Below are positions 1 through 7,760 of a stretch of DNA of 20,101 nucleotides, piece after piece. Source of the DNA: Phoronis ovalis (Eukaryota > Phoronida > Phoronidae); assembly GCA_028565635.1 (NCBI GenBank), contig JAOXYB010007456.1:1-20101 (forward strand), in the 5' to 3' direction. Positions within the stretch are counted from its first letter, which is position 1; every line of letters begins with the position of its first letter. The position numbers were made by a program, and so were the translations under genes. Below the pieces are notes generated by a model. The model was not told the DNA's origin. It did no database searches and saw only the letters and a list, made by a program, of their open reading frames with translations.

Positions 1-95
1 GGATTGGGTTTGCTACCACAAGCTAAAATTTGGATTGGGTTCCGCGGCACATCCCCGTAGTCAAAAAACCTTGAGTAACCCCCGGGTGTAAATCC
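1..95. repeat. Fragment of a dispersed repeat, same family as 4717-4790
   Basis: GGATTGGGTT occurs at 1-10 and again at 32-41, suggesting a 31-bp tandem unit. From about 41 the sequence TCCGCGGCACATCCCC, then AGTCAAAAAACC and GAGTAACCCCC, aligns with TCCGGTGGCACATTTCC, then AATCAACACC and AAGTACATCCCC, at 4745-4785. It sits in the intron after exon 5 of the MAP3K1-like gene and continues past the window edge. Confidence 0.55.
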
Positions 96-289
96 CAGTT
101 TGTAGATGCAGTCACATGACTATATTTAGAGCATTGTCAGAATCAATCTTCTCACTCCCTTACCATCATAGATTTTAAAGTTAAAAGCCAACAGCAACTA
201 TCATTAATTTCTATCACCTAGTAAATTATCAAGATCACATCCCAGTCAAACATGGAAACATTAGAAATTTATACCAATGACAAATGTAC
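96..289 (-). other. Intron sequence of the MAP3K1-like gene, nothing further seen
   Basis: AT-rich sequence just past the exon 5 donor. It contains no second SWIM exon: no Cys-x-Cys coding segment is present on the minus strand, so the next exon lies outside the window. Confidence 0.6.
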
Positions 290-3200
290 CTGAGGTCCAA
301 TGATCACTTTAAACTTCTGATCTGGGTTGTCTCCACAAATCAGAAAAGAATTTGGTCCCATTTGTTGTAGAAGGTAAAGTCTGGCTCGGAGAACTTTATC
401 AACACGTTTTTTTGCAGTATCACCAGCATCCACTAAGGTGTTAGGAGATGGTGTTCGGCGGCCACTAGCTAGATTACCTCTGCTGAACTAAAACAGAATA
501 CAAAATGATGGCTGACAGTGCATAAAAACTTAATTTGTTTAATGTATGTATACCTTGCACATGCACTTGGAGCAAGACAACACGGTATAAACAATTATTT
601 AATGTTATCAGATTGCTCAAAAATAAGATCTAAATCATTGAAAAACAAATTCAATGGAGGTTGAGAGCATAAAGGTCAACCATTAATATATCTGCATCAG
701 AGGCATAGCAGATGGTTAATAATTCCAATACCAGACTGCATAATTGAGGAACAAGTTAAACAAGCAAACAGTTGGTAGATGTACATTGAACCGCTTATTT
801 TGAGGAAGCTTATTTTGAGGAAGCACGCAGAACTGGAAAGTACAAACAAAACCCAAGCAAACTCACAGAATTTGATGGTGAAATTCTTCTTCTAGGAATT
901 CCTGGCGAAAGTGGCCTCATGTTGACAACATTGCGAGTAAAAGGAGTTTCATGGAATGAGCCACTACGTAATATGGCATTTTTACGTAAACAGTTTACTG
1001 TCGCATTTTCTTGAAAAGATCCTGTGCGTGTAATTGCACTCTTGGCCTATAAAATTCCACAAAGCAAAGCATGCAACCAAAGCTAACAAATAACATGCAA
1101 GTGTAACATGCAAGTACATTGCCAGATTGATTTACCCTGTAAACATAAACCTTTAAAGCCTCAATCACTTTAAAATACAGGTAAAATGTGCATTTCTTTT
1201 AAATAATAAAATCCATCCTTTGGTACAATTCGTACAAGTACAAGTATCATACACCCCCTACCAAACAGGACACTTGGTGACACTGGATGGTTCACCACTG
1301 AATCTTGAAATCTCAACTGAAAATTACTTGGTAATTTTTTTTAGTATGAAACACAGAAAGAATTTATTTTTTAAACATTTACTGAAATGGTAAATCTATA
1401 GGCCATACAAACTTTTATATCATTGCTTTTAAGGTTACCTGATAAATCCTGTTTATAACACATTGTTGCTTTACAAAAGGCTGCATGAAAGTTAAAAGAA
1501 GGAATAAAATCTTGCATTATTTCAACCTGATTGCACCAAATAAAATACTTAAAAATTTGTCTTATGCCTTAGTGACTAGAAAATGGAGAACTGCATCACC
1601 ATGAAACCATCTATTAGTTTTACCATGAAAAAATAATTTCAATTTTACTGGTTGATTTTTTAGCAACTAATCAGTTTTTGATGGCTTGATGGCTAGATCT
1701 GTTAAGAACTCGATGGAAACTGGCATAAAGATAAATGCAAAACATGAACATCGCAGTTTATTTTACACAACCGCATACATATTTCAAAATATGTTACTGT
1801 AACTGGAAATTTGGCAAGAAAGAGGTAAGAACGATATCTTTTTATCAAGTTTTATTACCACAATATGTAAAAATAATTTAAAAATTGAGATGGTTGAATA
1901 ACTATGTAATTGTGGGTGGTTGAACACAAATAACATAGATTTTACCCAAAAAAAACAAGGTGTAATTTTTGAATATCCCAGAGGTAATATAGTACAAAAT
2001 ACCCTGGATACATAAGCTGAGCTAGCACAGAAGGCAGTTAGAACAAATTGTTGCCAACATTTGCTTTGATCTTGTATCAAAAACTATCATTAACCTGCAT
2101 AATATTACCCTAATGATGATTTATAGGCTATGGTGTTTGCATGCTCAAGAATGTCAGAACACAAATAGATAGTCTCATGTTGAGGTGGCAAATTTTACAG
2201 ATCATACCAGGAAACAGGCCATAAATAAACCAGTTTCATAGTATAATAAACAAAAACTAAATGATCACATACCTGTGGTGATAATGTGACTGGGGATGCC
2301 AGGTGCTTGGCAACCTACAATATAAAAATTGAATCATCTTCTAACAAAATGAGCATGCCACTATCAGCATAATCTTAATGTACTGTTTTGAATAGAGCAG
2401 ATTCGTTAAAAAAGCATTGTGGAAGTAAAAGTTTGGTATATAACTAATATTTTACTGAATCCTCTTTCAACATACACTGGAAAATTCAAAATAAGATTAG
2501 TTTTAACATTTTTTAAAATATTTTATGCACACAGATATTGCATGGTAAATAGCCATTTATAGTGTTTTATCTTAATATTACAAAAACTAATTAACTTGTA
2601 TTTAAATTTATTTAGTATGCGGCCACCTTTTCTAAAAACCATTGAAATGTAAACTCACTAAAGGCCCCTTGCCCTTTTTCTCTCCAGCAGGCATAGACTT
2701 CAGTTTTTCTCTTATTTTGCTTTCTTCAAAACATTCCTTGCCGAGTCTTTTTGGATCTTTCCCATCTTTATGTTGCTGTGTCCTAATAACAGACATCACT
2801 TGTAAATGCCAAAATCAAAAATTACATTTCAAGACTTGACAAATCGTCAAAAATGTACTTGTCAAGAAAAGACAGTTTAAACAGGCATGTAAAACATTTT
2901 AAAAATGCACACAGCACAAATATTTCAATAAACAAAATGATTCAGTTCTGATATTGCTGTAGTTGAGGTTCCAAAGAGTAACTTCATAGTTTTATTATGA
3001 CCACAAGTTAAAACCACAAAAAAGACAAAATAAATAATATTACATGGAAATGCATAGAATTTTGGTTTAAAATTATTTAATTTTGAGGTATGAGGCTAAC
3101 ATTGCACAAACAAACCACAAAACACGTCTTGAAAGATTCCCAGCTACCAGATACAAGTAAATGGTTAGGAGTTTTACAGTTCCTATGCTGTTGCTAATAG

Positions 3201-6200
3201 CCATTCATAAAAAGATAAAGTAAGTAAATACACAAATGTTCACATTGTGAGACAATAATTATGATTATCTATATATGCAACCCCTTTGCAAGTTTTGTAC
3301 AACCTCATTTTATTATACAAGCATGTTTGTACACATCCAGTCATAGCAGTGAGTACTTTTCAAGATCATAATAAAGACAAACAGCACTGCTTAATAATTT
3401 ATTTAACACTGATTAAATTGCACCAAAAGATTGGTAAAATGCCAGTTATATCTGTATTGCAAGACAGAATAACATTTACTGCAGAATTGTTCCTATTTTC
3501 TGAAGCTAAAAAAAACTTTAACCAGTGCAGAAAAAATGTAGATCTGATCTATTTTAAATGGGGTGCAACAAATCCTCATTGTTCACTGATATTATTACCA
3601 ATGTATTGTGACAGGAGAATATTCTTGACAATGAGAAATATATTTTTTGTAACACATGGCATATATGTATGAGGGGTTGCTTATCCCTAAGTTTATCCTT
3701 TATCAAAAAGTTTTAATGTTAACATAATAGATCATTAACATTAACATTGTTGTCTACTATTATTTTATTTGATACAGGTTAACACATCCTTTATAGTAAT
3801 GGTTTTATGCATTGATGCCCCCTTGATATCATTCAACCATACTTTGAAAATTAAGAGTACAGAAGCAATTTCTAATACATTTTATACATTGATACTTTAT
3901 TCACTTTACCATGACTGTTAAGAAGTGCCATGATAAAGCATTGCTTGAAATTACTCACAAGTGAGTATGCATGACCATAAGTTAATTCTAGCAACAGCAT
4001 GGGATCTGAATGAGAACACCAGTAACTAAACCAAGAAAGGGAGGAACATTCTTAGGAAGATGGTGTCGATATGATATATGTAAGAACCTAAATAATGAAG
4101 TCTGGGAGTAAGGTTATGAATTTAATGAAATAATTATATGAAAACAATGAACACAGGTTATATATGCCGTGATTTGTAGAACCACAAAAAATTGACATGA
4201 TATGGTCTGGGATATATGGTAAGGTTCACACTTCTGTTCAAAGAAATATCATACTCCTTTTAAATACATTTTACTGATTAATGCATATCTGTTCTTATCT
4301 CTTAAGAAAATGTGTTCCAAATTCAAAATTTAAGTCATATTGACATCCAGACCAGAAAATCCCAATAGATATTAGTTCTTGGAAAAATAAATTGTCTATC
4401 AGAGTAAACAGAATACTGTTGAAAGTTTGATACCATTATTCATTGACTATTATTCATTATTAAGTATAAGAGCTCCAAAATTCCAATTTTATATATTTCA
4501 TTTTCAGTACTAATAATGATCAATTTATTGATAGTACTGTTATAAATGACGAAATAAGGACAAAATTATAAAAAATTTCAGCTGTTACTATATTAAATTC
4601 TTATATAATTAGCCTGTGGACAGGCTTGCATGGGTCTTGATTTTACCATAGGTATGTTCGGATATGGTATTTTGTAATTTTGGTATAAATTCAGACCTAT
4701 TTTTTAGTGTTACCAAGGTATAAGTTCGGCCATGATTCTTGAGGTCCGGTGGCACATTTCCACCCAATCAACACCAAGTACATCCCCTTTTGAAATACTT
4801 AAGTACATGTGTACCAACAATTATTTTCCATGATTGATACAAAACATGAAATAAAACCATAACATAAGTAACCATATATATCTTATCACAATGATTAAAG
4901 CACAATTTTAACTACAATGTACCCCCACAAACTCAGTTTTGGGTGGCTTTTCAAAAAGGATGTGCAATACAAGTCAAGCACCAGATATTGTTTTATTATC
5001 ATGTGTAGAGTTTACTTAAACTCTGAGGTCAAACTGTCTGTGACTGGGCTGATGATTTCAGCGACTTGTATGTTGAGTGCAAACCTTTATATACATGTCT
5101 ATAGTAAACAGCTTCTGTTTTAGTTGCTAGAATCCAGGAACTAAGAATTAAGACAAAAGTATAGAAAAATAGAAACACCTGGATTTGATACATAATCCAA
5201 ATCAAAACCAATGTCAATTACTAGTAATTTACTTCATTACAGCAGAATCATTTTTATCTTTTAGCAAATACATCTCTGAAACAAAATTTTGCAGTCAAAC
5301 ATTCATTGCAAATCAGTTCAAACAGCCTTTTAAGGTTAGAAAATGATTTTGTGCTTCAACAGATTTAGACAGCTGCACTTGTTTTGCTTAAAAAACAAAC
5401 AAATTGAACTAGAACAATAGTTTTTAAGAAAATTGGGAATTAATTTCACATGTTTAGGGTATATTTTAGCAAATTATCAGGGTAATGATTTTTTAAACAA
5501 TTTTACATGTATGTCTAATGGAGCAGCTTCTTTCTCATTTCTTCTACATGAACAAACCAGATCAATTTACTTAAAAAAGGTGTTTTTATAATGATAAATG
5601 TTCTTAAAATTAACTGTTTGAATTAAGATCCTCAATTCATCTCCCCCTTTATCCTCCCTATTTGCCTAGTACGTTCTTCAGAGAACTGATTTATTTTTCG
5701 TTCAGCATACTTTTTTCAGGAGCGATCCAGAATCTACTACAGTTTTTGTAGGGCTATAAATTTTCAGCTATGAATATTTTTCTGTCCACAGCTTTCTTTG
5801 GCAACATCATATTTTTAAGAGTTTCCTACAGGAACCCAAGCCTGGGATAATTTCCATACAAGCAACAGAGAACCCTTAATACCAGTTACAGCGCATTCTG
5901 AATTATAAATAACATAAATCAACCTTGTAACTAAAATCTGTATCAACATTAATACAAGGCAGGATCATTATTGAGAGCCTGGTGTGGATGTCTCTCCCTG
6001 GCTTTAAGCTCTCAATTGTATCCTTTGGCGTTTGGATACTGTTGCCTTCCAGTCTGATGGTTCCATGCAATGATAAAATTCCCCTTTTACTGATATTATC
6101 AAGCCGTTATCAAAATCGGCATTATAATATAATGATTTTGCTTGATGTTGCCTGAAGTTGGAATAATCCTATGTATGACATACTTTTGAATAAGCATTGA

Positions 6201-6375
6201 AAGTAACGTACCTGTCAATGGATGCAGAATTTTCTGTTTTGTCATCTTGATCAGCCTTCGAGTTTGATTCCATCATTACGTTCGTTACTAGCGGCTTCAA
6301 ATTCTTTCTCCAATTGACTGGGCCTTGAAAATTTTGTGGCTCGTCCAAACTCTCAGGATTTTTTAAGTACGCCAT
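290..6375 (-). CDS. MAP3K1: MAP3K1 (MEKK1)-like protein kinase, N-terminal part, cut by window edge
   Basis: Five exons on the minus strand join in frame: 6375-6212, 2782-2659, 2314-2273, 1046-867 and 487-290 (708 nt, 236 residues, no stop). All introns are GT-AG. The first is phase 2 and splits an Arg codon; the rest are phase 0. Exon 5 (residues 171-236) carries VLRARLYLLQQMGPNSFL followed by a GDNPDQKF...IGPQ segment. I recognise this as the start of the SWIM region of animal MAP3K1, whose human counterpart reads RARLYLLQQIGPNSFL. Exon 2 has KIREKLK and a nearby GKGPL, matching the human IREKLK...RGPV block. Exons 3-5 are rich in Ser-Pro and Arg, as in the vertebrate N-terminus. The family is known to be a MAP kinase kinase kinase acting upstream of JNK/ERK, with ubiquitin-ligase activity from its RING-type domain. 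The SWIM zinc ligands, RING-type domain, armadillo-like region and kinase are off the left edge. The ATG at 6375 has A at -3 and G at +4. The identity is solid; the exact start is likely but unproven. Confidence 0.87.
793..824. repeat. Perfect 15-bp tandem duplication
   Basis: GCTTATTTTGAGGAA occurs twice back to back, followed by GC. It lies in the MAP3K1-like intron 488-866, which otherwise shows only AT-rich sequence. Confidence 0.85.
1091..1116. repeat. 13-bp tandem duplication
   Basis: TAACATGCAAGT occurs twice in tandem with a one-base difference at the unit end. It lies within the intron 1047-2272. The rest of that intron is AT-rich with only chance ORFs. Confidence 0.8.
2273..2314 (-). 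CDS. MAP3K1: 42-nt coding microexon (exon 3) of the MAP3K1-like gene
   Basis: This exon encodes VAKHLASPVTLSPQ. It starts after an AG acceptor (TTGTAG on the minus strand) and ends in CACAG followed by a GTATGT donor. Both flanking introns are phase 0, so skipping the exon would keep the frame and remove 14 residues with two Ser-Pro sites. The coding call rests on the splice sites and phase; I see no clear counterpart in the vertebrate protein. Confidence 0.65.
2783..6211 (-). other. First coding intron of the MAP3K1-like gene (3.4 kb)
   Basis: Bounded by a GTACGTT donor and a TCTGTTATTAG acceptor on the minus strand. It contains the repeat island at 4611-4790 and a short inverted pair TTAATGTTAA/TTAACATTAA at 3713-3744. 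The open frame at 3286-3672 on the plus strand (128 codons) has no recognisable domain and looks like chance in AT-rich DNA. I found no hidden coding exon. Confidence 0.6.
4611..4790. repeat. Dispersed repeat island with hairpin and about 33-bp degenerate tandem units
   Basis: The island opens with a perfect hairpin, AGCCTG-TGGA-CAGGCT (4611-4626). Three imperfect units begin at 4651 (GGTATGTTCGG), 4682 (GGTATAAATTCAG) and 4717 (GGTATAAGTTCGG). The tail TCCGGTGGCACATTTCC and what follows matches the repeat at the left end of the window. GC content is raised relative to the flanking intron. It is probably a non-autonomous mobile element remnant; the class is unknown. Confidence 0.5.
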
Positions 6376-6399
6376 GTTCCATTACGATCATTTTGGCAT
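6353..6399 (-). promoter_or_regulatory. Chained upstream ORFs overlapping the MAP3K1-like start
   Basis: Reading on the minus strand, ATG at 6399 opens a three-residue ORF (ATG CCA AAA TGA, ending 6388). Its stop overlaps another ATG at 6391. That second ORF is 12 residues long, contains a further in-frame ATG at 6382 with G at -3 and G at +4, and ends at TGA 6355-6353, past the main ATG at 6375 in a different frame. Ribosomes starting there would miss the kinase start. Whether these ATGs lie in the mRNA depends on the transcription start, which is not known. Confidence 0.5.
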
Positions 6400-6700
6400 C
6401 CAGCGAAAGTTGCGACTTGAATTAATTGATGTTAACCTTATTAGAGCACCTGTCCTGAAGAATTGACAAAAATCCAACAATTAGACAGGTAATATTGCCT
6501 AATTACCCATGTATTAGTCTTCCCTTGATAACCCTACGAAATAAACGCAACAGTCATATGATCAAGATAAACCTGAATGTGTTAAAATTAGCGGGATATA
6601 TTTAAGGAACTCACCACTTCCGAAAGTACTTCATTCAATTTCAAATCACTGAAGGATTGGCATGTAACTTCCAAAACATGACGTTGACGCTATTTTTAGT
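6376..6700 (-). other. Probable 5' UTR of the MAP3K1-like gene with a 160-nt leader intron
   Basis: On the minus strand a good donor (TCGGAAGTG then GTGAGTT) places an exon end at 6615. A good acceptor (TTGTCAATTCTTCAG) places the next exon start at 6454. Splicing would remove 6455-6614 and join a leader exon to 6454-6376, just ahead of the start codon. The upstream limit near 6700 is a guess. It rests on splice signals only, with no coding support. Confidence 0.4.
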
Positions 6701-6950
6701 AACATTATAGTTGCATCCTGGGTAAAAGCAAGTTTATTTTGTTTTCAAATGCATTTTTGATACCTTTCAAATGTCAAAACCTAACAATACAATATCTAAG
6801 ATTTTATATCGAGTCATCTTTTTGTCAAAAAATGTGACAGTTTATCTGTTTTTATTTGAAATTGAGGCTGTTGTTGTGACAACCCTACACTTCCGCTAGA
6901 GTGCACTGTTAGTAGCAGATGAAATTCTGGAGGGGAAACTTCAAGCGATG
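6600..6950. promoter_or_regulatory. Putative bidirectional promoter between two divergent genes
   Basis: The minus-strand gene's leader and the plus-strand gene's first likely exon lie within a few hundred bases of each other. Two ACTTCCG motifs (6616-6622 and 6889-6896, the latter ACTTCCGC) match the ETS/GABP core often found in TATA-less divergent animal promoters. A TGACGTTGACG stretch near 6678-6690 resembles half CRE sites. The region is somewhat richer in GC than the neighbouring introns. Function is inferred from arrangement and motif matches. Confidence 0.4.
6889..6950 (+). other. Candidate first (non-coding) exon of the plus-strand gene
   Basis: A donor-like GCGATG followed by GTAAAT gives a possible exon end at 6950. 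The 5' end is arbitrary, placed at the ACTTCCGC motif. A leader intron would then run to the next leader exon. I cannot exclude a start elsewhere in 6890-10020. Confidence 0.3.
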
Positions 6951-7365
6951 GTAAATATTTTTCGCTTTGTTTACTGACATTTCTCCATTATGTGATTCAG
7001 AATTTGCTCCTTATTTTTTTCAAATGTTATAAACAACCTAGTGTACCATGTGTGTACAGTTTTCTTAAAATTGAGGTCTCTGGGGATTACAACAAACGGA
7101 TCGGGATCAAGGAATCAAGAGCAAGACAGTAGTACCGGGATCGGCGGATGGCAATATAAATTAGAACGAACAGTATACCACTTTACATGCCCGGTATATT
7201 ACATATGGGATACATAATTGTTGACGGATCGAAATATATTTGACCATGCCCCCCTAATCCCAGATATCATATGCCATACCATGCCTAATACAGTCATGAC
7301 ATCGAGTCAAATTGCTCAGCCCTCCTGTCCCAGATATGCAATTCCGTGTGTGATGATTACACCCA

Positions 7366-7418
7366 GGCAGAGCTAGGATATATAAAACTCTTAGAGTTTT
7401 ATATATCCTAGGGCAGAG
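7366..7418. mobile_element. 39-bp near-perfect palindrome bounded by 7-bp direct repeats
   Basis: Positions 7373-7411 form two exactly complementary 19-nt arms around one central T (the outer end is CTAGGATATATAAAACTCT). GGCAGAG occurs immediately outside each end (7366-7372 and 7412-7418), as expected for a target-site duplication. The structure could be a tiny foldback insertion. An assembly or replication-slippage product is an alternative. Confidence 0.6.
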
Positions 7419-7451
7419 CATTGCTCTTAGACGTTTTGGTAGGGTTTGCAA

Positions 7452-7468
7452 CCCAGGGATCGAAACCC
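7452..7468 (+). other. tRNA-like T-arm / Pol III B-box-like hairpin
   Basis: CAGGG-ATCGAAA-CCCTG forms a five-pair stem with a seven-base loop, and its core GGATCGAAACC is close to the B-box consensus GGTTCGANNCC. A GGGTT/AACCC hairpin lies just before it (7442-7454), like a variable arm. Upstream, GGCAGAGC resembles the end of a D-arm. No intact tRNA folds here, so it is probably a SINE head. Confidence 0.45.
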
Positions 7469-7760
7469 TGACCCCAAAATATCCCCCTAATTGCTAAAGT
7501 ATCTGGCTCAAATCGTTAAAATACCACCCCAAAAAATCGTAATGTCTTCGAAACCGTAATCAAAAACTCCATTCTGAAATATCACTCCCAAATCATAATA
7601 ACCACCCTGAAATATCCTAGAGGGTACAAAACCTACCCTGAGGGGGTGGCACATGTATACATATCTTTATATTGGCAGTGCCCCTCCCCTGGGCTGATGC
7701 AGTCATGAACACGGAGTGAAATTGCTCATCGGCTCAGTTGTACATATTTGTCCTCAGTCT

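Larger units (their letters stand above)
7291..7728. repeat. Diverged direct repeats about 410 bp apart
   Basis: CAGTCATGACATCGAGT followed by CAAATTGCTCA (7291-7318) is repeated as CAGTCATGAACACGGAGT followed by GAAATTGCTCA (7700-7728). The copies differ by a few substitutions and one indel. They bracket the tRNA-like segment and the palindrome. Confidence 0.7.
7080..7760. mobile_element. Composite repeat island, possibly SINE-derived
   Basis: A GC-richer block within the plus-strand gene's putative leader intron. It holds the tRNA-like arm at 7452-7468, the palindrome at 7373-7411, a degenerate series of AAATATC-CCC motifs between about 7478 and 7620, and matching sequences of about 28 bp at 7291-7318 and 7700-7728. 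No transposase or reverse-transcriptase reading frame is visible. Boundaries are approximate. Confidence 0.5.

Noticed and set aside
1784-2080. 98-codon minus-strand open frame in a MAP3K1-like intron
   Set aside because: Hydrophobic and AT-type composition, no domain, and it does not fit the exon phases of the surrounding gene.
3286-3672. 128-codon plus-strand open frame
   Set aside because: It lies in a minus-strand intron, has no recognisable domain, biased composition and no splice or promoter support. Stop-poor stretches of this length occur by chance across a large window.
3713-3744. TTAATGTTAA/TTAACATTAA inverted repeat
   Set aside because: Only ten AT-only pairs; expected by chance in sequence this AT-rich.
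7366-7470. Functional tRNA gene
   Set aside because: Only the T-arm is well formed. There is no acceptor stem or anticodon arm, and an inserted palindrome interrupts the D-arm region.
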